Both the position numbers and the translations under genes were made by a program. The notes below the pieces were generated by a model. It searched no databases. It saw only the letters and a program-made list of their open reading frames with translations, and had not been told where the DNA came from. Positions 41,538 through 53,035 of a DNA stretch of 64,000 nucleotides are shown here, in pieces. Position 1 is the stretch's first letter, and every line of letters starts with the position of its first letter. This stretch comes from Lentzea kentuckyensis (GTDB lineage Bacteria > Actinomycetota > Actinomycetes > Mycobacteriales > Pseudonocardiaceae): positions 167,260 through 231,259 of the forward strand of contig NZ_MUYM01000002.1 in NCBI RefSeq assembly GCF_002150765.1, read 5' to 3'.

Positions 41538-42755
41538 ATGGCGCAGGACATCGTCCCCATCGAGCTGGGGCTGACGCAGGGTGACGTCGTCACGCTGTGG
41601 GCACCCCGCTGGCGCGAGAAGGGCGAGGAGTGGGAGGCGTTCCTCGGCGACGAGGAGGACCTGTTCGTCTTCCCCGACGCCGCGCATCTCGCCGCCTTCG
41701 TGCGCACCGCGGAAGAGCACGACCTCACCGATCACCCCGCGTGGCCGGTCGTGCCGTCGCTGGGTGTCGCGGACCTCTCGCCGGACGACAACCACCAGTT
41801 CGACCTCGTCGGCGTGCCCGAGCTCGTCGCGGAGGACCCGGACACCTGGACCATCGGCGAGCTCGCCGACGTGATCGCGATCGTGCGCGCGCTCGCGGAC
41901 GTCTGCGACCTGGAGAAGGTCCACGAGGTGCTCGACTCGGCCGAGGGCTTCTCGTTGCTGCCGCAGGGCACGCTGCCGTTCAGCGGCCGCGACGGCGCGA
42001 AGCTGTGGGGTGAGCTGTCCGAGGTCGTCTCCGAGAAGTGGGACGAGGTCCTCGACGCGATCGACAGCGTGGTGAACACGCCGGAGGTCCCCGAGAAGGA
42101 GCTCTCGGTCGCCCAGGAGGAGCTCGCCGCCCTGGAGGAGGCCACCGCGGCCTCCGCCGCCGCCGACGCGGACGACGACTCCTCGGACGAGGAGAAGGAA
42201 GCTCCCACCGGCTTCTGGGCCGACGCGGGCATCGACCCCATCAAGATCATCACGTCCGCGGGTGAGTTCTACACGCTGCGCTGCTACCTCGGCGACGACC
42301 CGGTGTTCCTGGGCCGCCGCGGCAAGATCGAGGTCTTCACCTCCGGCCGCGGCCTGAGCCGGTTCGTGGCCGAGAACGACGACCACGACCTCGCCGAGGT
42401 CGAGACGTGGAACGACGTCAAGGTCAAGGCCACCGCGGGTGAGCTCGAGGTCGACGTGGACGACGACAACGTCTACGTGCTGACCGGCATCGCCGAGGAC
42501 ATGGAGGAGGGCCCCGACTCCCTCGACCCGCAGCAGCTCGACCTCGCCGTCGAACTGTTCGAGGACGCGGGCGAGTGGGCAGAGGACGAGTCCGTGAAGG
42601 ACGCGCTGGCCTCCTCCGAGTCGCTCGGCTGGCTGGTGTCGTTCGTCGTGTCGCCGGACCCGACGCGTCTCGCGCCGTCCGCCCCGTACGACGCCGAGGT
42701 GGCCGCGTTCCGCGAGCTGCAGGCGAAGTTCGAGGACCGGCTCAACACCAACTGA
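41538..42755 (+). CDS. Acidic Rv3311-like protein of unknown function
   Basis: A 405-residue, very acidic cytosolic protein (Asp/Glu clusters such as DADDDSSDEEKE around residue 210 joining two halves). Each half begins with a similar block: GDVVTLWAPRW...WEAFLGDEEDLFVFPDAAHLAAFV and a later FYTLRCYLGDDPVFLGRRGKIEVF split by a few residues, suggesting an internal duplication. ATG 41538 follows CCGGGAGGTCAGG, a strong ribosome site. Its place before add matches M. tuberculosis Rv3311, of unknown function; some homologues are labelled primosomal without clear basis. I see no catalytic motif. Confidence 0.75.
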   Translation: MAQDIVPIELGLTQGDVVTLWAPRWREKGEEWEAFLGDEEDLFVFPDAAHLAAFVRTAEEHDLTDHPAWPVVPSLGVADLSPDDNHQFDLVGVPELVAEDPDTWTIGELADVIAIVRALADVCDLEKVHEVLDSAEGFSLLPQGTLPFSGRDGAKLWGELSEVVSEKWDEVLDAIDSVVNTPEVPEKELSVAQEELAALEEATAASAAADADDDSSDEEKEAPTGFWADAGIDPIKIITSAGEFYTLRCYLGDDPVFLGRRGKIEVFTSGRGLSRFVAENDDHDLAEVETWNDVKVKATAGELEVDVDDDNVYVLTGIAEDMEEGPDSLDPQQLDLAVELFEDAGEWAEDESVKDALASSESLGWLVSFVVSPDPTRLAPSAPYDAEVAAFRELQAKFEDRLNTN

Positions 42756-42785
42756 CCGCTCGGCCATTTTCCGCATGCCGAAAGA

Positions 42786-42834
42786 CACGCGGGGAGCTTT
42801 CGTTCACTCCTGGTGCACGTAGGCGCCCCGCGTG
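42786..42834. repeat. 49-nt CACGCGGGG hairpin repeat, copy B
   Basis: CACGCGGGG...CCCCGCGTG with inner GC/GC and CGT/ACG pairs and a loop of about 13 bases. It lies between the convergent Rv3311-like and add genes, 30 and 14 bases from their stops, so it can serve as a shared terminator. Its first 18 bases equal those of the reverse complement of the copy at 54520-54569. Confidence 0.78.
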
Positions 42835-42848
42835 TTGTCGGAAAACAG

Positions 42849-43937
42849 TTAGGCGGTGAGGGCGGCGTAGCCCGGCTTGATCAGCTCGTTGATGATCGTC
42901 AGGCGCTCGTCGAAACCGATGAACGACGACTTCATGGCGTTGATCGTGAACCACTGCAGGTCGGCCCAGCCGTAGCCGAACGTCTCGGCGAGCGTGGCGA
43001 ACTCGCTGGAGAGTGTGCAGTCGCTCATCAGCCGGTTGTCGGTGTTGACCGTGACGCGGAACCGCAGCTTGGCCAGCAGGCCGATCGGGTGGTCGGCGAT
43101 GGTGGCCGCGGCGCCGGTCTGCAGGTTCGAGGTCGGGCACATCTCCAGCGGGATGCGGCGGTCGCGGACGTACGCGGCCAGGCGGCCCAGCTGGACGGTG
43201 CCGTCGCCGGAGACCTTGATGTCGTCGACGATCCGCACGCCGTGGCCGAGGCGTTCGGCACCGCAGTGCTGGATCGCCTCCCAGATGGACGGCAGGCCGA
43301 ACGCCTCACCGGCGTGGATGGTGAAGTGCGCGTTCTGCTGGCGCAGGTACTCGAAGGTGTCGAGGCCCCTGGTGGGAGGGAAGCCGGCCTCGGGGCCCGC
43401 GATGTCGAACCCGACGACGCCGAGGTCGCGGTAGCGGACGGCGAGCTCGGCGATGCGCAGCCAGCCCTCGTTCTGGCGCATGGCGCAGAGCAGCGTGCCG
43501 ATGCGGATCTTGCGGCCGGTCTCGGCCACGCGGGCGGAGCCGACGCGGAAGCCCTCCTGGACGGCCTCGACGACCTGCTCCAGCGAGAGGCCCTTCTCGG
43601 TGTTCAGCTCGGGGGCGTAGCGGATCTCGGCGTAGACGACGCCGTCCGCGGCCAGGTCCTCGACGGCCTCGGCGGCGACGCGAACGAGAGCGGCCTCGTC
43701 CTGCATGACTCCGCACGTGTGAGCAAAACCTTCTAGGTATCGCACTAGAGAACCGGAGTTCGCGTTGTCGCGGAACCAGCCGCCGAGCACGCCCGCGTCC
43801 GTGGTGGGCAGGCCCTGGTAGCCGGAGGCATCGGCGAGTTCGATCACCGTCTGCGGGCGGAGGCCACCGTCGAGGTGGTCGTGCAGCAGCACCTTCGGCG
43901 CGCTGCGGATGGACTCCAAGGTAAGCGGCGTGGACAT
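42849..43937 (-). CDS. add: Adenosine deaminase
   Basis: Zinc-dependent hydrolytic deamination of (deoxy)adenosine to (deoxy)inosine, feeding the purine phosphorylase. At 362 residues it has the family length. Zinc and substrate motifs are [10 protein letters not shown] (His-x-His), [15 protein letters not shown] (His and catalytic Glu) and LGHGVRI. The late NTDN (in [10 protein letters not shown]) replaces the usual S-x-N-T-D-D-P block, a common actinobacterial form in which the Asp pair is partly kept. ATG 43937. It lies in the M. tuberculosis order Rv3311-add-deoA-cdd. Confidence 0.95.
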   Translation of the reverse strand: MSTPLTLESIRSAPKVLLHDHLDGGLRPQTVIELADASGYQGLPTTDAGVLGGWFRDNANSGSLVRYLEGFAHTCGVMQDEAALVRVAAEAVEDLAADGVVYAEIRYAPELNTEKGLSLEQVVEAVQEGFRVGSARVAETGRKIRIGTLLCAMRQNEGWLRIAELAVRYRDLGVVGFDIAGPEAGFPPTRGLDTFEYLRQQNAHFTIHAGEAFGLPSIWEAIQHCGAERLGHGVRIVDDIKVSGDGTVQLGRLAAYVRDRRIPLEMCPTSNLQTGAAATIADHPIGLLAKLRFRVTVNTDNRLMSDCTLSSEFATLAETFGYGWADLQWFTINAMKSSFIGFDERLTIINELIKPGYAALTA

Positions 43938-44272
43938 TGCTACACGTTACTTCAGCCGACACGCCGCTTCAGCGCTGGCCAAAATGATCTTGTCGCCGAT
44001 ATGATCGTTTGTCGCATCACGGATGTTGCCGATCCGTGATCCGCAACTTTCTGCAACCGTCACGAGGCTTGAGTCACCCCAAGGTAGGAACATCACCGGT
44101 CGCTACCGACCGCTTCCGGCCGGTAACTTGGCGTTCGGAGCAACGAGGTAGCCTGACCGGGTTAGTCGCCCGTCCGCACCCGGCCGTTTTCTGGCGGGGG
44201 TGGTACAGACACGTCCCGTGACGCGGATAGGCTCCCGTGGTCTCCCCCTCCCCTGGACGAAGGCACTCAGCC
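43938..44272. promoter_or_regulatory. Divergent promoter region between add and the hendecad-repeat gene
   Basis: No convincing gene lies in these 335 bases. ATCACGGA (44016-44023) and TCCGTGAT (44033-44040) form an 8-bp inverted repeat that may be an operator or leader hairpin. TAGGCT at 44228-44233 is a likely -10 for the plus-strand gene, which would place its transcript start near 44240. A 70-codon frame at 44009-44221 has no ribosome site and coding-unlike composition. Confidence 0.45.
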
Positions 44273-45706
44273 GTGACAGAGAACAACAACTCCACGATGT
44301 CCTTCGATCGGATGCGCAACATGCTCACGCGCGCCGCGGAGATCCGTGAGAGCGAGCAGCAGCAGATCTTCGACGCGCTGGACGAGATCCACGCCCGGAT
44401 GTCACCTCTGGAGTCGCTGGGTTCGGTCCGCAAGCGCCTGTCGGAGCTGCCGGACCGCACCGAGGTCAGCGTTCTCGCGGAGCGGCTGGACGAAGCCCTC
44501 GCCAAGCTGGAGGCCCAGGACAACGCCGTCGCCGACATCGGTCGCGCGGTCGACGCCCTGGTGGACAAGCTCGCCAAGCCCTTCGCCCAGCTGGACGGCC
44601 GTCTCGACGGTGTCGCCGGGCGCTTCGAGGGTGTCGCGGGCCGCATGGACGGCCTCGAGGACAAGCTCGCCAGCATCCACAAGCGCATCGACGACCTCGA
44701 CGGCCACCTGGACAAGCAGGACGGCAAGGTCGACTCGATCCCCGGCGCCGTCACGAACCCGCTGCGCGAGCGCATCGAGGCCCTCGAGGCCGCGCTGCGC
44801 GGTCGCCTCGACGAGGTGGACGAGGGCGTGCACGAGCACCTCGACGGCACCCGCGAGGCCCTGCAGAAGATCCTCTCCGACTCCTTCGCCGGCGTGCACG
44901 GCCGCGCCGACGAGCAGCGCGACGCTCTCGTCGCCGCCCGCACCGAGCTGGCCGCCGCGATCGCCGACAGCCGTGGGGAGCTGGCGGGCACGATCGCGGA
45001 CAGCCGCGAGAAGCTGATCTCCGCCGTCACCGAGCGCCACAACCAGCTGTCCGGCGCCCTCGCCGAGACCCGCACCGAACTGTCCGGCGCCGTGGCGGAG
45101 ACCCGCGGCGAGCTGGCCGGTGTCGTGGCGGAGACCCGCGACTCGCTGGCCGGTTCGCTCGCCGAGACCCGCACCGAGCTGGCGTCGGCCGTCGCCGACA
45201 CCCAGAACGTGGTCAACGGCAAGCTGGACGAGGCCCGCACCGCCCTGTACGCGGCGATCGAGCAGTCCCGCGACCAGGTCGACGCCGCCGACCGCCTCGA
45301 GGCACTGGCCGGCCGCCTGGAGCAGGTCACCTCGAAGCTCGACACGATGACCGACCGCCTGGACAAGGTCGAGGACGACTTCGCGACCCGCATCTCCGAG
45401 CTCGGTGGCGCGGTCGACGCGAGCCTGTCCAAGGTCAGCGAGACCGTCTCGGCCCGCCCGGACACCGACGCGCTGCAGTCCCTGGTCCGCAAGTCGAACC
45501 AGGAGTCGGAACTGCGCATCGGCGGCCAGCTGGACGAGGCCATGGCCACCTTCGCCGAGCTCATCCTCGGCGGCGGCTCGCCCACGCCTCCCCCGCCGCC
45601 CACCGCCCTGCCGCGCCCGCAGCGCCGCACCCGCAAGAACGGCGCCAAGCCGGTCAACGGTGGCAAGGACATGGACGACGACGATCTGGCGGCCGAGGGC
45701 GCCTGA
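44273..45706 (+). CDS. Long coiled-coil/hendecad-repeat protein, unknown function
   Basis: A 477-residue, almost wholly helical acidic protein. Residues about 30-215 are coiled coil with Leu/Val heptad-like spacing. From about residue 220 to 340 eleven consecutive 11-residue repeats run in register (AETRTELSGAV, AETRGELAGVV, AETRDSLAGSL, AETRTELASAV and relatives). A Pro-rich segment and a basic part (RPQRRTRKNGAKPV) end the protein. GTG 44273 is preferred over GTG 44237 because the -10 at 44228 would leave the latter at or before the transcript start. The pattern resembles apolipoprotein-type amphipathic helices or polar-growth scaffolds. Family not recognised. Confidence 0.72.
   Translation: MTENNNSTMSFDRMRNMLTRAAEIRESEQQQIFDALDEIHARMSPLESLGSVRKRLSELPDRTEVSVLAERLDEALAKLEAQDNAVADIGRAVDALVDKLAKPFAQLDGRLDGVAGRFEGVAGRMDGLEDKLASIHKRIDDLDGHLDKQDGKVDSIPGAVTNPLRERIEALEAALRGRLDEVDEGVHEHLDGTREALQKILSDSFAGVHGRADEQRDALVAARTELAAAIADSRGELAGTIADSREKLISAVTERHNQLSGALAETRTELSGAVAETRGELAGVVAETRDSLAGSLAETRTELASAVADTQNVVNGKLDEARTALYAAIEQSRDQVDAADRLEALAGRLEQVTSKLDTMTDRLDKVEDDFATRISELGGAVDASLSKVSETVSARPDTDALQSLVRKSNQESELRIGGQLDEAMATFAELILGGGSPTPPPPPTALPRPQRRTRKNGAKPVNGGKDMDDDDLAAEGA
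44930..45292 (+). repeat. Eleven 33-nt coding repeats (hendecads)
   Basis: Eleven 33-base units in one frame encode 11-residue repeats beginning A-E/D-T/S-R in most copies, with Leu at position 7 and a small or aliphatic residue at 11. The DNA units are similar, not identical (GCCGAGACCCGCACCGAGCT is a typical start), indicating old duplication under selection. The period is exact from 44930 to 45292. Confidence 0.8.
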
Positions 45707-45726
45707 TCGCCCTGGTCTGATCGCCT

Positions 45727-45760
45727 GAACGGCCCCGGAGCTGCTGCTCCGGGGCCGTTC
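45727..45760 (+). terminator. Perfect 15-bp hairpin after the hendecad-repeat gene
   Basis: Arms 45727-45741 and 45746-45760 are exact reverse complements with loop TGCT (GAACGGCCCCGGAGC stem). It lies 20 bases after the stop codon and has no T run. Strong terminator candidate. Confidence 0.85.
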
Positions 45761-45780
45761 GTCGTCCACGGACTCTCACC

Positions 45781-45827
45781 ATGAACGGCGCTTTTGTGGA
45801 CTTGAGGTCCACGAAAGCGCCGTTCAT
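45781..45827. repeat. 47-nt ATGAA/TTCAT hairpin
   Basis: Arms 45781-45801 and 45807-45827 pair over 21 bp with one T-G wobble and a 5-base loop TTGAG. It starts ATGAACGGCGC and ends GCGCCGTTCAT. Same length, loop size and ends as the hairpin at 30938-30984. Here it follows an already strong terminator by 20 bases, so termination alone does not explain it. Confidence 0.72.
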
Positions 45828-45958
45828 GGCACATGCGGCCGGGCATACGGGCGGCGGCCCGTTGAACCTGGCAGCGGTGGCGGACGTGACCATGAAGAGA
45901 GCGCTCACACGGCTGTGGATAGGCTCGCCGGAGTCTGGGGCGTCCAGGAGGGAAGTCC

Positions 45959-47400
45959 GTGCAGCAACAGCGACTCATCGCCAACCGCTACGCACTGCTG
46001 GCCGAGCTCGGCCGCGGTGCGATGGGTGTCGTGTGGCGCGCCCAGGACCAGCTGCTCGGCCGCGCGGTCGCGCTGAAGGAGCTGCACCCGCCGCAGGACA
46101 TCTCCGCCGAGGAACGCACCGTGCTGGAGGAGCGCATGCTCCGCGAGGCACGCACCGCCGGCCGGCTGAACCACCCGGCGGTGGTGACGGTCTACGACGT
46201 CGTCCGGGAGAACGGGCGCACCTACCTCGCGATGGAGCTGGTCGACGCGTCCGACCTCGCCACCGTCGTCGAACGGCACGGGCCGCGCGACTCGGTGTGG
46301 ATGGCAGGCGTCGCGTTGCAGGTGCTGGGTGCGCTGGAGGCCGCGCACACCGCCGGCATCGTGCACCGGGACGTCAAGCCCAGCAACATCATGGTGCGGC
46401 CGGACGGCGCCGTGAAGCTCACCGACTTCGGCATCGCGCAGGCGATGGACGACCCGCGGCTCACCACCAACGGCGGCATCGTCGGCTCGCCCGCCTACCT
46501 GTCACCGGACCGGCTCCACGGCTGGGAGGCCTCGCCCGCCTCGGACCTGTGGGCGCTCGGCGTCACGATCGCCCACGCGGTCGAGGGGATCAGCCCGTTC
46601 GAACGCACGTCCACCGCGTCGACGTTGCACGCGGTCATGAACGAGGCGCCGGTGTTGCGGCGCGCTTCGCCCCAACTGGCCGAGGTGATTCGCGGGCTGC
46701 TGACGGTCGATCCTGCCCGGCGCATGACCGCCGCCCAGGCGCGCGGGATGCTGGTCGCGATCGTCCAGGGCACCGCGCCGGTTCCGGTGCAGGGCAAGAA
46801 GAACACGGCCGTCAAGGTCGCCGCCGTCGCGCTGGGCGCCGTGGTGCTCGCGGGCGCCGCGTTCGCCGGCTACCTCGCCTTCAAGCCGAAGGACACGTCG
46901 TCCACCGCCGCCCCCACGAGCAGCAGCACTCCGGAGAACTCCACCGAGTGGGCCGACGCCGCCTCGCTGCCGGTCGGTGCGCCGCTGCCCTCGCGGCGGA
47001 TCGCCACGTTCGGCCGCGGCGGCGACGTGCCGCAGTGGAACCTCACCGGCACGGAGTGCGCGAAGGACTTCCTCACCCAGGGCTCGCCGGTGCCGGGGAG
47101 CGTGCCGTGCGACAAGCCGCACGGCATCCAGCTCTTCTCGGCCGCGACCCCGCTGTGGGACAAGCCGAAGGACACCGCCTACCCCGGCACGAAGTGGCTC
47201 GCCGACTTCACCAAGAACTACTGCACTGAGCAGTTCAAGGCCACCGCGGGGAAGTCCAAGGACGCGCTGGGCTTCACCGGGCTCGTCCCGACGGAGCAGG
47301 AGTGGAAGGCGTACAACGACCCCACCACTCCTGGCCGTCAGGAAGTGCTGTGCGTGGTGTGGAAGCAGGACCGCGCGCCACTGGCCGGAACGCTCGTCGG

Positions 47401-47404
<4 letters not shown>
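45959..47404 (+). CDS. Ser/Thr protein kinase with septum-formation-like ectodomain
   Basis: A 481-residue Hanks-type kinase: glycine loop LGRGAMGVVW, catalytic Lys in VALKEL, VHRDVKPSNI, DFGIA and GSPAYLSPD, ending near residue 265. A single membrane helix (VAAVALGAVVLAGAAFAGYLAF, about 283-304) and Ser/Thr linker lead to an outer domain of about 150 residues with paired Cys (ECAKDF, PCDKPHGIQLF, YCTEQF, VLCVVW), which fits the Septum_form domain. GTG 45959 has AGGAGGGAAGTCC upstream. The TAG is shared as CTAG with the stop of the convergent deoA. The ectodomain suggests an envelope or division signal. Confidence 0.88.
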
Positions 47405-48668
<1,264 letters not shown>

Positions 48669-48672
<4 letters not shown>

Positions 48673-49058
48673 GGCAGATCCTCCGGTCCGAACGCGTCGA
48701 GCAGCACCTCGGTCATCGGCAACGGCCCACGTGCGGTGTCGACCAGGCACTCACGCCCGCCGAACTCGTAGATCACCTGGCGGCACCGCCCGCACGGCAT
48801 CAGCAACTCACCGGAGCCGCTGCGGCAGGCGACCGCGACCAGGCGGCCACCACCGGTCAGCCGCAGCTGGCCGACCAGGGTGCACTCAGCGCACAACCCG
48901 AGGCCGTAAGAAGCATTCTCGACGTTGCACCCGGTCACGATGCGGCCGTCATCGCACAACGCCGCCGCACCGACCTGCAGCCCGGAGTACGGGCAGTGGG
49001 CGAACGACGCCGCTTCCACTGCCCGTGCCCTGAGCAGGTCCCAGTCGACCTCAGCCAC
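48669..49058 (-). CDS. cdd: Cytidine deaminase
   Basis: Zinc hydrolase converting (deoxy)cytidine to (deoxy)uridine. The 129 residues carry the homotetrameric type motifs: PYSGLQVGAA, GCNVENASYG, CAE with the catalytic Glu (LCAECTLV) and the zinc pair PCGRC. GTG 49058 is chosen because it overlaps the permease end by 8 bases and gives the normal N-terminus. Placed between the permeases and deoA, so deoxycytidine entering the cell can go to deoxyuridine and then to uracil. Confidence 0.95.
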
Positions 49059-50304
49059 GGCGGTAGACCACACCGTCGGCGGCGGGCATCCGCAACCGCT
49101 GCGACGCCACGGCCAGCACGGCCAGCGTCACCATGTGCGGCGCGTACGACACGAACTCGCCGGGGATCTCGTCGAGGCTGATGTACAGCAGGTACAGCAG
49201 CACGGCCACGACGATCGCCGCCGCCGCGGAGAACCACTTCTGCTTGATCAGCTGGTACACCACGATCACGCCGAGCAGCAGCACCACGCCGTAGACCAGC
49301 GCCAGCACCGTGTCGCCGCCGGAACGCAGCTGCAGGCCGTCCGCGTAACCGAACAGCGCCGCACCACCGAGCAGGCCACCCGGCCGCCAGTTGCCGAAGA
49401 TCATCGCGGCCAGGCCGATGAAGCCGCGGCCGCCGGTCTGACCCTCCAGATAGGACAGCTGACCGGGGTTCAGCACCAGCGCGGCACCACCCAGGCCGGC
49501 GAGACCACCGGAGACGATCACGGCGACGTACTTGTGGAAGTACACCTTCACGCCCAGCGAGTCCGCGGCGTGCGGGTTCTCGCCGACCGAGCGCAGGCGC
49601 AGGCCGAAGCGGGTGCGCCAGAGCAGGTAGTACGACAGCGGCACGAGCAGGATCGTCAGCATCGTCAACGGCGAGACGCCCGTGACGAGGCCGCGCACGA
49701 TGCCCGCGACGTCCGAGATGAACAGGCGCTGCCCGGCTTCGAGCTCACCGAGCCAGTCCGCGAGCCCACCCGCCGAGTACGTGTCGAACGGCTGGACCGG
49801 CGGCGACTGACGCGGGTTGTGCGACAGCGGGAAGAACACCAGCGTCGACAGGTACTTCGTCAGGCCGGCGCCGAGCAGGTTGATCGCCACACCGGAGACG
49901 ATGTGGTTGACGCCGAACGTCACCGTCGCGATCGCGTGCAGCAGCCCGCCCAACGAACCGAACACCACGGCGGCGACCAAAGCGGCCCACGGGCCCCACT
50001 GGTACCCGGCCCACGCCGCGCCCCAGGTGCCCATGATCATCATGCCTTCGAGGCCGATGTTGACCACACCAGCGCGTTCCGACCACAGACCGCCGAGACC
50101 GGCGAGCAGGATCGGCAGCGCCAGGCGGACCGCGGTCTGCGTCGTGCCGGACGAGGTGAGCTGCGGGAAACCGGTCTGCATCGAGGTGATCGACAGCAGC
50201 GCGATCGCACCGGCGACACCGATCATGCCGACGGCCCAGCCTGGCACCTTGCGCTTGCGAGGCGCCGCCGGGATGTGCGGCTTCTCCTCCATCGTCGTGA
50301 TCAC
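49051..50304 (-). CDS. Nucleoside-type ABC transporter permease (second)
   Basis: A 417-residue permease of the BPD_transp_2 (RbsC/NupQ-like) group. About eight to ten hydrophobic helices; ERAGVVNIGLEGMMIMG is the family's coupling and substrate-gate motif. GTG 50304 overlaps the preceding permease stop (GTGA), though ATG 50292 could start a slightly shorter protein. With the other permease, the ATPase and the BMP lipoprotein it would form a nucleoside importer of the YufNOPQ/PnrA type. Confidence 0.92.
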   Translation of the reverse strand: MITTMEEKPHIPAAPRKRKVPGWAVGMIGVAGAIALLSITSMQTGFPQLTSSGTTQTAVRLALPILLAGLGGLWSERAGVVNIGLEGMMIMGTWGAAWAGYQWGPWAALVAAVVFGSLGGLLHAIATVTFGVNHIVSGVAINLLGAGLTKYLSTLVFFPLSHNPRQSPPVQPFDTYSAGGLADWLGELEAGQRLFISDVAGIVRGLVTGVSPLTMLTILLVPLSYYLLWRTRFGLRLRSVGENPHAADSLGVKVYFHKYVAVIVSGGLAGLGGAALVLNPGQLSYLEGQTGGRGFIGLAAMIFGNWRPGGLLGGAALFGYADGLQLRSGGDTVLALVYGVVLLLGVIVVYQLIKQKWFSAAAAIVVAVLLYLLYISLDEIPGEFVSYAPHMVTLAVLAVASQRLRMPAADGVVYRRG

Positions 50305-51373
50305 GCGGCACCTCCGACAGTTCCGAGCTCACGGCCGACGCGACGCTGTTCGGCGGCGAGCTCGAACCGACGCACCACCTCGTACGCGACGACGACCGAC
50401 AGGACGATCGAGCCCTGCATGATGGTGACGATCTCCCTTGGCACACCGACGTTGTCGAGCGCGAGACCCGACTTGTCGAGGAACGCCCAGAGCAGCGCGC
50501 CGAACGCGATGCCGCCGGGGTGGTTGCGGCCGAGCAGCGCGATCGCGATGCCGGAGAACCCGATGCCCGCGGTGAAGTTCAGGCTGAACGTGTGGTCGCG
50601 GCCGAGCATCTCCGGCAGGCCGATCAGGCCCGCGATGGCGCCGGAGAGCAGCATCGACACCAGCACCATCTTCTTGGCGTTGACGCCACCGGCCGACGCG
50701 GCCGTCGCGGACTCGCCGGACGCGCGCAGCTCGAAGCCGAACCTGGTGCGGTTCATCATGATCCAGTAGCCGACGCCCAGCGCGATGGCCACGAAGAGGA
50801 AGCCGAACATCGTGCCGCCGCTGCCGAACGAGATGCCGGGCATCCAGCCGCTCTGCGGGATCTCGGCGGTGCGGATGTTGTTGCCCCGCAGCTCACCGAA
50901 GACGTCCCGGCGGATCAGGTAGGCGGACAGGCCGATCGCCAGGCCGTTCATCATGATCGTCGAGATGACCTCGTTGACGCCTCGGGTCACCTTGAGGATC
51001 GCGGGGATCGCGGCCCAGGCGGCGCCGGCGAGCGCACCCACGATGATGATCACCAGCGTGTGGATGCCGGTGGGCAGGGCGATCGAGCCACCGACGACCG
51101 CGGCGACGACCGCCGCGACGCGGTACTGGCCCTCGACACCGATGTTGAACAGGTTCATCTGGAACCCGATCGCCACCGCGAGCGCCGCGATGTAGTAGAT
51201 GCCCGTCGAGTTGATGATGTCGACGGTGGTCGTGCCCTTGCCGACCTGCGAGATCATCGCGCCGAACGCGCTGAGCGGGTTCGCGCCCGAGATGATCAGC
51301 GCCACCCCGCACAACAGCATCGAGAAGACGATCGCCAACGCGGGCGGCAGGAGTTTGCCGCGCAGGTGTCCCA

Positions 51374-51374
<1 letters not shown>
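50301..51374 (-). CDS. Nucleoside-type ABC transporter permease (first)
   Basis: A 357-residue permease of the NupP/YufP type with about nine helices; NLFNIGVEGQYRVAAV is the typical motif of this subunit. ATG 51374 overlaps the ATPase stop by one base. It precedes the second permease with a 4-base overlap. Two different permeases forming a heterodimer are characteristic of BMP-family importers. Confidence 0.92.
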
Positions 51375-52954
<1,580 letters not shown>

Positions 52955-52978
52955 CGTCGAGTGCTCCTCCTACCACGC

Positions 52979-53017
52979 ACCGGGCCCTGTGAGGGGCGAA
53001 TCCTCACAGGGCCCGGT
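52979..53017 (-). terminator. Intra-operon hairpin between bmp and the ATPase gene
   Basis: Arms 52979-52994 and 53002-53017 form a perfect 16-bp stem with a 7-base loop. It lies 18 bases after the lipoprotein stop and just before the ATPase start. Partial termination here is the usual way to make more binding protein than transporter. Confidence 0.85.
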
Positions 53018-53035
53018 GGTGTGGTGGCTTTCGGA

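Noticed and set aside
44009..44221. 70-codon frame in the add divergent region
   Set aside because: No ribosome site, no family, composition unlike neighbouring genes.
45781..45827. Reading the ATGAA hairpin as a short gene
   Set aside because: Both strands start with ATG only because the element is palindromic; there is no ribosome site.
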